Of a stretch of 64,000 nucleotides of DNA, positions 57,716 through 64,000 are shown piece by piece. The stretch's first letter is position 1. Each line of letters opens with the position of its first letter. The stretch is from Paeniglutamicibacter kerguelensis (GTDB lineage: Bacteria; Actinomycetota; Actinomycetes; Actinomycetales; Micrococcaceae). Both the position numbers and the translations under genes were made by a program. Location of the stretch: positions 4,092,001-4,156,000 of the forward strand of contig NZ_JAGIOF010000001.1 of NCBI RefSeq assembly GCF_017876535.1, given 5' to 3'. The notes below the pieces were generated by a model, which made no database searches, was not told the origin of the DNA, and worked only from the letters and a program-made list of their open reading frames with translations.

Positions 57716-59002
57716 GTGATCGACGTAAAACTACTCAGTGAAAATCCAGATACCTTCCGTGCCTCGCAGCGCGCCCGTGGGGCGGATGAGTCCCTGATTG
57801 ATGCGATTTTGGACGCCGACATCCGGCGCCGCGAGTCGATTGCATCCTTTGAGGCGCTCCGAGCCCAACAGAATGCCTTCAGCAAGAAGGTCGGTGCGGC
57901 CAAGGGCGAGGAAAAGCAGGCCCTGCTCGCCGAGGTCAAGGAACTGTCCCAGAACGTCAAGGCGGCCCAGGCCGCCTCCGACGAAGCGGCAGCCGCCTAC
58001 ACCGCCCTGCAGCGTTCAATCCCCAACCTCATCCAGGACGGCGTGCCGGCCGGCGGCGAGGACGACTTCACGGTCGTCAAGCACGTGGGCACCCCGCGCG
58101 ACTTCTCCGCCGACGGCTTCGAACCCCGCGACCACCTCGAGCTGGGCGAACTGCTCGGCGCCATCGACATGGAACGCGGCGCCAAGGTTTCGGGCTCGCG
58201 CTTCTACTTCCTCAAGGGAATCGGCGCACGCCTTGAAATCGCGCTCATGAACATGGCCCTGGACCAGGCGGTGCAAAACGGGTTCATCCCGATGATCACC
58301 CCCACCCTGGTTCGCCCGGAGATCATGCAGGGCACCGGCTTCGATGTCGAGCACGATGACGAGATCTACAAGCTCGAGCGCGACGACATGTACCTTGTCG
58401 GAACCTCCGAGGTGGCCCTGGCCGGTTACCACGCCAACGAAATCCTTGACCTGAGCGACGGACCCACCCGCTACGCCGGCTGGTCCACCTGCTACCGCCG
58501 CGAGGCCGGTTCCGCGGGCAAGGACACCCGCGGCATCATCCGCGTGCACCAGTTCAACAAGCTGGAAATGTTCGTCTACTGCTCCCCCGAGGACGCGGCC
58601 GCCGAGCACGCCAAGCTGCTGGCCTGGGAAGAGGAAATGCTGGCCAAGGTCGAGCTGCCCTACCGCGTCATCGACACCGCGGCCGGAGACCTGGGCATGA
58701 GCGCGGCGCGCAAGTTCGACTGCGAAGCCTGGGTCCCGACCCAGGACGCGTACCGCGAACTGACCTCCACCTCCAACTGCACCACCTTCCAGGCTCGCCG
58801 CCTGAACATCCGCGAACGTGAAATCGGTGCCGACGGCAAGCCGGGCAAGACCCGTTCGGTGGCAACGCTGAACGGCACGCTTGCCACCACGCGCTGGATC
58901 GTCGCCATCCTGGAACACCACCAGAACGCCGACGGCACCGTCAACGTGCCCGTTGCCCTACGTCCGTACCTGGGCGGCATGGAAGTCATGCAGCTCATCT
59001 AA
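57716..59002 (+). CDS. serS: Seryl-tRNA synthetase
   Basis: A 428-residue class II synthetase. The N-terminal long coiled coil (residues 28-105) binds tRNA-Ser. Motif 2 is [20 protein letters not shown] and motif 3 [18 protein letters not shown]. The start is GTG with no visible RBS. TAGGCT at 57703-57708, 7 nt upstream, looks like a -10 box, so the mRNA may be leaderless, as is common in Actinobacteria. Confidence 0.97.
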   Translation: MIDVKLLSENPDTFRASQRARGADESLIDAILDADIRRRESIASFEALRAQQNAFSKKVGAAKGEEKQALLAEVKELSQNVKAAQAASDEAAAAYTALQRSIPNLIQDGVPAGGEDDFTVVKHVGTPRDFSADGFEPRDHLELGELLGAIDMERGAKVSGSRFYFLKGIGARLEIALMNMALDQAVQNGFIPMITPTLVRPEIMQGTGFDVEHDDEIYKLERDDMYLVGTSEVALAGYHANEILDLSDGPTRYAGWSTCYRREAGSAGKDTRGIIRVHQFNKLEMFVYCSPEDAAAEHAKLLAWEEEMLAKVELPYRVIDTAAGDLGMSAARKFDCEAWVPTQDAYRELTSTSNCTTFQARRLNIREREIGADGKPGKTRSVATLNGTLATTRWIVAILEHHQNADGTVNVPVALRPYLGGMEVMQLI

Positions 59003-59205
59003 GGCCAACCGCCACAGGCTTGGTGCCCGCCGGGCGCCGCACCCTCGTTCACGCCTTCGGCTGCACGTCCCCCGCAGGGACGGTTCCGAAAGCGCAGTAG
59101 GGGGATTGCGGCGCCCCGCGCATTTAACCGCGGTTTCATCCGGATTTAATCCTCGATGTGCGCCAGCTCATGACGAAAATTCGCTTTTGATGCTTCACTG
59201 GATAA

Positions 59206-60057
59206 ATGACAGTGATGACAAGGACCGGCATCGAAGACCGGTCAGAAGCAACCCAAAAGTACATGATCTGCCTTGACGTGGACGGCACTCTGGTGAACCA
59301 CGACGGGGCCATGAGCAGGGCCGTGAAGGATTCGGCCCGCGCCATCGTAGCGGCCGGACACGAGGTGGTCATTTCGACCGGGCGTTCCCTCGGCGCGACC
59401 CTGCCGGTGATCCGCATGCTCGGCATCGAGAACGGCTTTGCGGTGTGCTGCAACGGCGGCGTGACCGTGCGCCTTGATGCAAGCCTGGACGAGGGCTACG
59501 AGGTCGTTGAACGCAAGACCTTCGACCCCGCCCCCGCACTGCACGCCCTGCGCGAAGCCCTGCCCACCGCCAAGTATGCGCTGGAGGATGACCAGGGCAG
59601 GTTCCTCTCCACGGAACGCTTCCAGGATGCAAGCTTCGGCGTCGTGGCAAACCCGGTGACCCTTGGCGAGATGCTCGAGGCAACCGCGGTGCGCCTTGTG
59701 GTCTTCTCGACGGACGCCACGGCCGAGGAATTCGGCGCTGCGGTCAGCGTGATGGGGCTTGCCGGCGTCACCTATTCGGTGGGCTGGACCGCTTGGCTGG
59801 ACATCGCCGCCGAGGGCGTCACCAAGGCCAGCGGGCTCGAGGACCTTCGCGCGAAGCTCGGCCACGAGATCGACGCCACCATCGCCGTGGGCGACGGCCG
59901 CAACGACATCGAGATGCTCACCTGGGCCGGCCGCGGGGTGGCCATGGGCCAGGCCCCCGACGAGGTCAAGGAATCGGCCGATGAAGTCACCGAAGGCGTG
60001 GACCAGGACGGTCTGGCCGCGGTCCTCTGGGGCCTTCTGGAAAACACCGAGTCGTAG
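59206..60057 (+). CDS. Cof-type HAD-superfamily hydrolase
   Basis: A 283-residue HAD phosphatase. Motif I is CLDVDGTLVNHDG, motif II VVISTGRSLGATL, the Lys is in EGVTKASGLEDL, and motif IV is VGDGRNDIEML. A C2B cap separates motifs II and III. It is probably a sugar-phosphate or nucleotide phosphatase, a paralogue of the product at 30.6 kb. An alternative ATG lies three codons downstream. The roughly 200 bp before it show no gene. Confidence 0.9.
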   Translation: MTVMTRTGIEDRSEATQKYMICLDVDGTLVNHDGAMSRAVKDSARAIVAAGHEVVISTGRSLGATLPVIRMLGIENGFAVCCNGGVTVRLDASLDEGYEVVERKTFDPAPALHALREALPTAKYALEDDQGRFLSTERFQDASFGVVANPVTLGEMLEATAVRLVVFSTDATAEEFGAAVSVMGLAGVTYSVGWTAWLDIAAEGVTKASGLEDLRAKLGHEIDATIAVGDGRNDIEMLTWAGRGVAMGQAPDEVKESADEVTEGVDQDGLAAVLWGLLENTES

Positions 60058-60065
60058 CCGGCAGC

Positions 60066-60105
60066 GGCCGCCCGGCACCATGCGCATGTCTGGTGCCGGG
60101 CGGCC
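60066..60105 (+). terminator. Terminator after HAD phosphatase
   Basis: GGCCGCCCGGCACCA (60066-60080) and its complement (60091-60105) form a 15-bp perfect stem with a 10-nt loop, 8 bp after the stop codon. Confidence 0.75.
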
Positions 60106-60237
60106 CGACCGGGCCACGAGTCCGGATCGATATTTAATCCATTCGAAAGCTTATTGGGCCGCCGTTCCGGCAGCCGGAAGTAGTGCCTGTTGACCAGCCG
60201 AAACGGGGAACACATTTCTCTGGCTATGCTTAAACCC

Positions 60238-60669
60238 ATGAAACGCGCCGGAGTCTTTGCCCTGTCCCTGCTTAGCGCCGGGGCATTGCTGACCGGTTGC
60301 GCATCCCCGGACGCCGTCTGCAACACGGGGGAGGCAAGCGCCGCCGCGGCCATGGACCACCTGATTGAATCGACGCTGGCCGGCAACCAGATCGAGGTTT
60401 GCCGTGTCACCACCATCGGCGGCACCGATACCGTCGGGTTGCAATTCGGGCGCTTGGCCGACGAGCTGGGCGACCTCGGCGTGGACGCCGGATACACCGT
60501 GAAGCCCGTCGAGGATTCCACCCTTGGTGGATGGTCGCAGCTGGTGCTGAGCACCCCGAGCCATCCCGAGGGCAAGCCCTTCGACGTTTTCGAGCGTGGC
60601 GGAAAATACACGATCGGGTGGCTTGAATTCGTTCAGGATCCGTTGCCGGGCCAGAGCCCGGCCAAGTAG
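60238..60669 (+). CDS. Small lipoprotein of unknown function
   Basis: A protein of about 143 residues. MKRAGVFALSLLSAGALLTG followed by Cys is a lipoprotein signal with lipobox LTGC. The mature domain contains three further Cys (CASPDAVC and EVCRVTT). I do not recognise the domain. The ATG at 60238 gives the cleanest signal peptide; an ATG four codons upstream is possible. No strong RBS is visible, and TATGCT just upstream could be a -10 box. Confidence 0.7.
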   Translation: MKRAGVFALSLLSAGALLTGCASPDAVCNTGEASAAAAMDHLIESTLAGNQIEVCRVTTIGGTDTVGLQFGRLADELGDLGVDAGYTVKPVEDSTLGGWSQLVLSTPSHPEGKPFDVFERGGKYTIGWLEFVQDPLPGQSPAK

Positions 60670-60700
60670 CGGGCCCCCGCTGCCCGGTGATGTCCGGCGG

Positions 60701-61117
60701 CTAGACGCCGAAGAGCCCGATGATCAGTGCCATGACCATGAACGTCACAAGTTCATGAACGCAGTTCAGGACCGTCAGGCCGACGGGGCGCCCCTCAAAG
60801 GCATCGTGGGTGATGAATCGCGCGGCGGTGAAGCCGCCCCAGAGGATCAGGGCGGTCAGCAGCGCGTTGGCGAGGAACGATCCGCCGTAGAACTGGAACG
60901 ACAAGTAGGTTGCCCCGGCCAGGACCCAGGCGCTGATGAAGCTCACCACCAGGGTGATCAGGATGGGGACCACCGCATTCTTCATGGCTCCGGGGGAAAC
61001 CTTGGCCACGCGCATCCAGTAATTCCCAAAGACCTTCGGGGTGTACCAGATCGAGCCAACCACCATGGTGGAAATGGTGGCGGCAACCACTGCAAGCCAA
61101 GTGATGTCGGGGACCAT
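60701..61117 (-). CDS. DUF1761 family membrane protein
   Basis: A 138-residue protein with four membrane helices. The family pattern is VGSIWYTPKVFGNYWMRV near residue 25, plus a late HELVTFMVMALI helix. Function unknown. The ATG at 61117 has AGGAG 8 nt upstream; an in-frame start six codons before it is less likely. Confidence 0.88.
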   Translation of the reverse strand: MVPDITWLAVVAATISTMVVGSIWYTPKVFGNYWMRVAKVSPGAMKNAVVPILITLVVSFISAWVLAGATYLSFQFYGGSFLANALLTALILWGGFTAARFITHDAFEGRPVGLTVLNCVHELVTFMVMALIIGLFGV

Positions 61118-61258
61118 TGTGCGCTCCTGATGCAATGTCCGGGAGGGCGAGAATCTTTCGGCCCCCTGATCTTTCTTGATTTCGGTATGACGATCCTACG
61201 TCCGAAAATCACAGGTCAACAACGGGGAACGGGGATGACGCCGCCACCGGGAGCCTGG

Positions 61259-61873
61259 CTAGATCCCAGGAACGGCTCCGGGGGCATCGATCCATTTCAA
61301 GAGTCGTGCCGCGGCGGGCCGCGCCGCCCACTCTTCGACCCAGGCCGAGCGCACCACTGCCTTGGAAACGGCCTGTGCGCTGATGCCGAGTTCCGTTGCA
61401 ACGTGCTTTTGCTGGCCGCGCACCCCGGGGGTCAGCAGGTCCAGCACCGCCCACTCGGCGATGCTTCGTGTGGCAACGATTTGGCCCAGCAGGCGCAATA
61501 CCGCCTCGGTCTCTCCGGCCAGCTGCATGTCCGGGCCGACGACGCTCAGCGGAACGCGGTCGCCGGTGTGTTCGGCACGGTCAACTGCCGTTTGCGCATA
61601 GCCGAGCGCGGATCCCTGAAGGTATTGCGCATCGCGGGGAACGGGTTCATAGAGACTTCCCACCCCCAGCCCCACCACCCAGTGGCGTTGGCGCAAGGCG
61701 TGAAGCACCGCGCTCACGGCATCTTCCGCGGTTTCGGGCGAGCCCAGGATGAGCGTTGGTCCCGAACGCTGGAAGGGGGTGGGCGCCGGAATGTCGGACA
61801 AGGCCTGGAGCAATTCGTCGCCGAGGTCCCCGTTTTCGCGGCGATCACGTTGTTTTAAGGTCACTACGTACAC
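61259..61873 (-). CDS. SatD-like HTH protein, putative regulator
   Basis: A 204-residue protein. The N-terminus reads MYVVTLKQRDRRENGD. A central segment, ALRQRHWVVGLGVGSLYEPVP, resembles the small alpha/beta domain of SatD-type proteins, which is distantly cyclase-like. The C-terminal third has a clear helix-turn-helix (QKHVATELGISAQAVSKAVVRSAW) and ends with AARPAAARLLKWID. No function is known; DNA binding is likely from the HTH. The gene stands alone on the minus strand. Confidence 0.65.
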   Translation of the reverse strand: MYVVTLKQRDRRENGDLGDELLQALSDIPAPTPFQRSGPTLILGSPETAEDAVSAVLHALRQRHWVVGLGVGSLYEPVPRDAQYLQGSALGYAQTAVDRAEHTGDRVPLSVVGPDMQLAGETEAVLRLLGQIVATRSIAEWAVLDLLTPGVRGQQKHVATELGISAQAVSKAVVRSAWVEEWAARPAAARLLKWIDAPGAVPGI

Positions 61874-61906
61874 ACACCCAATTATGCAGGGCTTTGGGGA
61901 CGCACT

Positions 61907-61946
61907 TCCGAGCCGCGCCCGACCCGGAGGTTGGGCGCGGCTCGGA
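61907..61946 (-). terminator. Terminator hairpin after yczE
   Basis: TCCGAGCCGCGCCC (61907-61920) and its complement (61933-61946) form a 14-bp stem with a 12-nt loop, just downstream of the yczE stop. Next to it is a short GGAGTC triplet microrepeat (about 61944-61961). Confidence 0.7.
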
Positions 61947-61963
61947 GTCGGAGTCGGAGTCGG

Positions 61964-62653
61964 CTATTCCAGTGGGGCATCAGCCGGCACAGGGTCGACC
62001 GGGGCCTTCTGCGAAAGCCCGACGATGCAGTAGCGAAGGAAGAACTGGGTCACCGGACCGATTGCCAGGGCATAAAGGATGGTCCCGAAGCCCACGATTC
62101 CACCCAGGAACCAGCCGACCACCAGGACAAGGACTTCGACACCGGTGCGGGCCAAGCGCAGGCTTATGCCGGTTCGGGCATGTAGTCCGGTCATCAATCC
62201 GTCACGCGGGCCCGGGCCCAATTGGCTGCCGATGTAGAGCCCGCCGCCCAGTCCGTTGACCAGCAGTGCTCCGGCGAAAAGGGCGATCTGGGCCGGAAGC
62301 CCCTCGGCCTGCGGAATGACTGCCAAGGCGAAATCTGCGGCGATTCCGAGCCACAGCACGTTGGCGATGGTCCCGAGACCGGGCATCTGGCGCAAGGGTA
62401 TCCAGAGCAACAGCACGATGAAGCCAAAGATGATCACGACGGTTCCCAGACTCAGCCCGGTGTGCAGCGTGACGCCGTAGTGGAGCACATCCCACGGGGC
62501 CAGACCCAAGCCCGATCGGACAAACCCGGCCATCGCGACGCCGAAGAGCGTGAGTCCGATGAAAAGTTGTACAAGCCTGTAGGGCATGCGGCCGGCGCGG
62601 AGTTGTTCCAGCGGGGTGAGGCGGGCGAGTTCGGGGGTGTTGCGCTTTGTCAT
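61964..62653 (-). CDS. yczE: YczE/YitT-family integral membrane protein
   Basis: A 229-residue protein with about five to six membrane helices. Family-typical stretches are GLTLFGVAMAGFVRSGLGLAPWDVLHYG and GLYIGSQLGPGPRDGLMTGL. Function is unknown. It is divergent from a MocR-type regulator across 60 bp, the known yczE/MocR pairing, so its expression is probably set by that regulator and a vitamin B6-dependent signal. Confidence 0.88.
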   Translation of the reverse strand: MTKRNTPELARLTPLEQLRAGRMPYRLVQLFIGLTLFGVAMAGFVRSGLGLAPWDVLHYGVTLHTGLSLGTVVIIFGFIVLLLWIPLRQMPGLGTIANVLWLGIAADFALAVIPQAEGLPAQIALFAGALLVNGLGGGLYIGSQLGPGPRDGLMTGLHARTGISLRLARTGVEVLVLVVGWFLGGIVGFGTILYALAIGPVTQFFLRYCIVGLSQKAPVDPVPADAPLE

Positions 62654-62673
62654 GCATCAAGCTTCCCCGAAAA

Positions 62674-62699
62674 TGGCATTGGAAAAAAGTGCCAATTGG
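62674..62699. promoter_or_regulatory. Candidate MocR operator between yczE and its regulator
   Basis: Within the 60-bp divergent gap, TGGCA (62674-62678) and TGCCA (62690-62694) form an inverted repeat. ATTGG occurs twice in direct orientation (62678-62682 and 62695-62699), 17 bp apart. MocR/GntR proteins often bind direct repeats at such spacing. Inference only. Confidence 0.45.
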
Positions 62700-62713
62700 T
62701 GGAAACTGGACCC

Positions 62714-64000
62714 ATGAGTATGACCCAGCGCCAATTGCCGGCGCGCCGCCTCAGCAGCATGCTCGGGGAACGGCACGGCGAACAACCCGCCTACTCCTGG
62801 CTTTCCGAGGGAATCCGCCAACTTGTCACCAACGGGCGGGTGCTGCACGGAACCATGCTGCCCAGCGAGCGCGAACTGGTCGGCGCCCTTGGATTGAGCC
62901 GCACCACCGTCACCCGCGCCTACCAGGAACTGCGCGAACGCGGTTTTGCCGAGGCTCGCCAGGGATCCGGAACGCAGATCAGGATCCCCGGCGGCAACGT
63001 CGGGGGAGGGTCAGAACCGTTGACCGCAGGTTCACCGGAATTGGTTGCCCCGGGCGGCATCGACCTGACATGTGGGGCCCCGACCGCTCCCGTGGGTCTT
63101 GCCGGATTCTACGAACGCGCCCTCGACCAGCTTCCTGGCTACATCGGCGGCATGGGTTACTACCCGCTGGGGCTGCCGGTGCTGCGCGAGGTAATCGCCG
63201 CGGACTACGTCCGCCGTGGACTGCCCACGAGCCCCGAGCAAATCATCGTCACGGCAGGGGCGCTCTCGGGTGTGGCAAGCATTGCCCGTTCCATCCTTGG
63301 GCCCGGGGCAAGGGTGCTTGCCGAAAGCCCCAGCTACCCCAATTCGGTTTCCTCGCTGCGCCAGCACGGCGCCCGGCTGACGGCGCTACCCATCGGGCCG
63401 GAGGGAAGCGACGTTCCGGGCATAGAGACGGCATTGGCGCGCGGCGGATTCAGCGCCATGCTGTGCCTGCCCGACTTCCACAACCCCACGGGCTCGCTTC
63501 TTGGCGACGAGGGCAGGGAACGTTGGGCCGGGGCCCTTGACCGGCATGGGGTGCACGGCATCGTCGATGAAACAAACGCCGAACTGTGGCTGGATTCCAG
63601 GCCCAGCGTGGCGCCGATGGCCGCGTACTCGAACAACCTCATCACCGTGGGAAGCGCCAGCAAGACCTATTGGGGAGGGTTGCGGCTGGGCTGGATCAGG
63701 GCGCCGCACGCCTTGGTTGGCGCCATCCACCAGGGCCGGGCAACCATGGACCTCGGTGCGCCGGTCCTTGAACAGATCGTGCTTAGCCTGCTCATCACCG
63801 AACGGGCCGGCGTCGACGAAGCGACGCGCACCAGGCTGCGCGAAAACCGCGACTGGCTGCACGCCGGCCTTGTCGAAGCGTTGCCCGAATGGAAAATCCG
63901 GAAACCGGCCGGCGGCATGTCGCTGTGGTGCAACCTGCCGGCCCCGCGCTCCATGGCACTTGCGGCACAGGCCAAGAAATCCGGGTTGGTCTTGACCCCG
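62714..64000 (+). CDS. MocR-family transcriptional regulator (GntR HTH + aminotransferase-like domain), truncated by window end
   Basis: 429 codons are visible with no stop; the 3' end is outside the window. Residues 25-95 are a GntR winged helix (LHGTMLPSERELVGALGLSR, TVTRAYQELRERGFAEARQG). After a Gly-rich linker comes an aminotransferase fold I domain: VTAGALSGVASIARSIL, LCLPDFHNPTG, and the PLP-binding Lys317 in GSASKTYWGGLRLGW. MocR proteins sense PLP or its adducts. It is divergent from yczE. The ATG has no strong RBS. Confidence 0.93.
   Translation, partial: MSMTQRQLPARRLSSMLGERHGEQPAYSWLSEGIRQLVTNGRVLHGTMLPSERELVGALGLSRTTVTRAYQELRERGFAEARQGSGTQIRIPGGNVGGGSEPLTAGSPELVAPGGIDLTCGAPTAPVGLAGFYERALDQLPGYIGGMGYYPLGLPVLREVIAADYVRRGLPTSPEQIIVTAGALSGVASIARSILGPGARVLAESPSYPNSVSSLRQHGARLTALPIGPEGSDVPGIETALARGGFSAMLCLPDFHNPTGSLLGDEGRERWAGALDRHGVHGIVDETNAELWLDSRPSVAPMAAYSNNLITVGSASKTYWGGLRLGWIRAPHALVGAIHQGRATMDLGAPVLEQIVLSLLITERAGVDEATRTRLRENRDWLHAGLVEALPEWKIRKPAGGMSLWCNLPAPRSMALAAQAKKSGLVLTP

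Noticed and set aside
61939..61963. GGAGTC triplet-like microrepeat as a possible repeat array.
   Set aside because: Only about three units. It probably arose by slippage at the end of a terminator stem and is not a CRISPR or other array.

Overview
The window is a contiguous piece of a high-GC actinobacterial chromosome. Gene content and order point to the family Micrococcaceae (Arthrobacter / Paeniglutamicibacter / Glutamicibacter type). The gyrB-gyrA-DUF3566-tRNA-Ile-tRNA-Ala block normally lies a few kb from dnaA/oriC, and the cell-envelope kinase operon fhaA-fhaB-pstP-rodA-pbpA-pknA-pknB with crgA, a class E sortase and trpG is the usual actinobacterial origin-proximal neighbourhood. The genus is inferred; no rRNA gene is present.

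Layout. 1-4.8 kb: gyrase, a DUF3566 membrane protein, two tRNAs and a 38-residue DLW-39-type small protein. 4.8-15.5 kb: an EamA transporter, a helical-repeat membrane protein, cyclophilin, rhomboid protease, a 588-bp gene-free region packed with DnaA boxes, a double-GNAT acetyltransferase, a divergent lysine exporter/LysR pair, DUF4442 and DUF3817 proteins, a frameshifted SMR transporter pseudogene, CrgA, sortase, a 55-residue membrane protein and TrpG. 15.6-24.8 kb: the seven-gene Ser/Thr kinase and peptidoglycan operon, in which most genes overlap by 4 nt. 25.1-32.3 kb: tRNA-Leu and metabolic genes (dienelactone hydrolase, UspA, crotonase, alpha/beta hydrolase, PfkB kinase, HAD phosphatase, GDPD), plus a divergent DUF5997 / HTH-less LysR effector-domain pair around a 16-bp palindrome.

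32.3-40.7 kb is a disaccharide module: an ABC importer (lipoprotein and two permeases, no ATPase gene), a degenerate APH-fold protein, and a beta-phosphoglucomutase/GH65 phosphorylase fusion. The phosphorylase would yield beta-glucose-1-phosphate and the fused mutase would convert it to glucose-6-phosphate; pgm (46.9-48.5 kb) handles the alpha anomer. 40.7-45.2 kb: an NCS2 uracil permease and the thiamine salvage operon thiM-thiE-thiD/tenA under a TPP riboswitch. 45.3-50.7 kb: aldehyde dehydrogenase, phosphoglucomutase, a protealysin-like M4 protease coupled to an emfourin-type inhibitor, and a DUF4190 protein.

50.8-52.2 kb: a complete IS3-family element sitting exactly in the loop of what was a 20-bp-stem terminator. 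52.3-64 kb: peptide transporter and amidase, rhodanese-pheA, diacylglycerol kinase, serS, HAD phosphatase, a lipoprotein, DUF1761, a SatD-like HTH protein, and the divergent YczE / MocR pair, with MocR running off the window end.

Most of the window is core genome. The items most worth a second look are the DnaA-box cluster outside dnaA-dnaN, the possible split-LysR pair, the catalytically stripped APH-like protein beside the sugar importer, the IS in a terminator loop, and the broken SMR gene.
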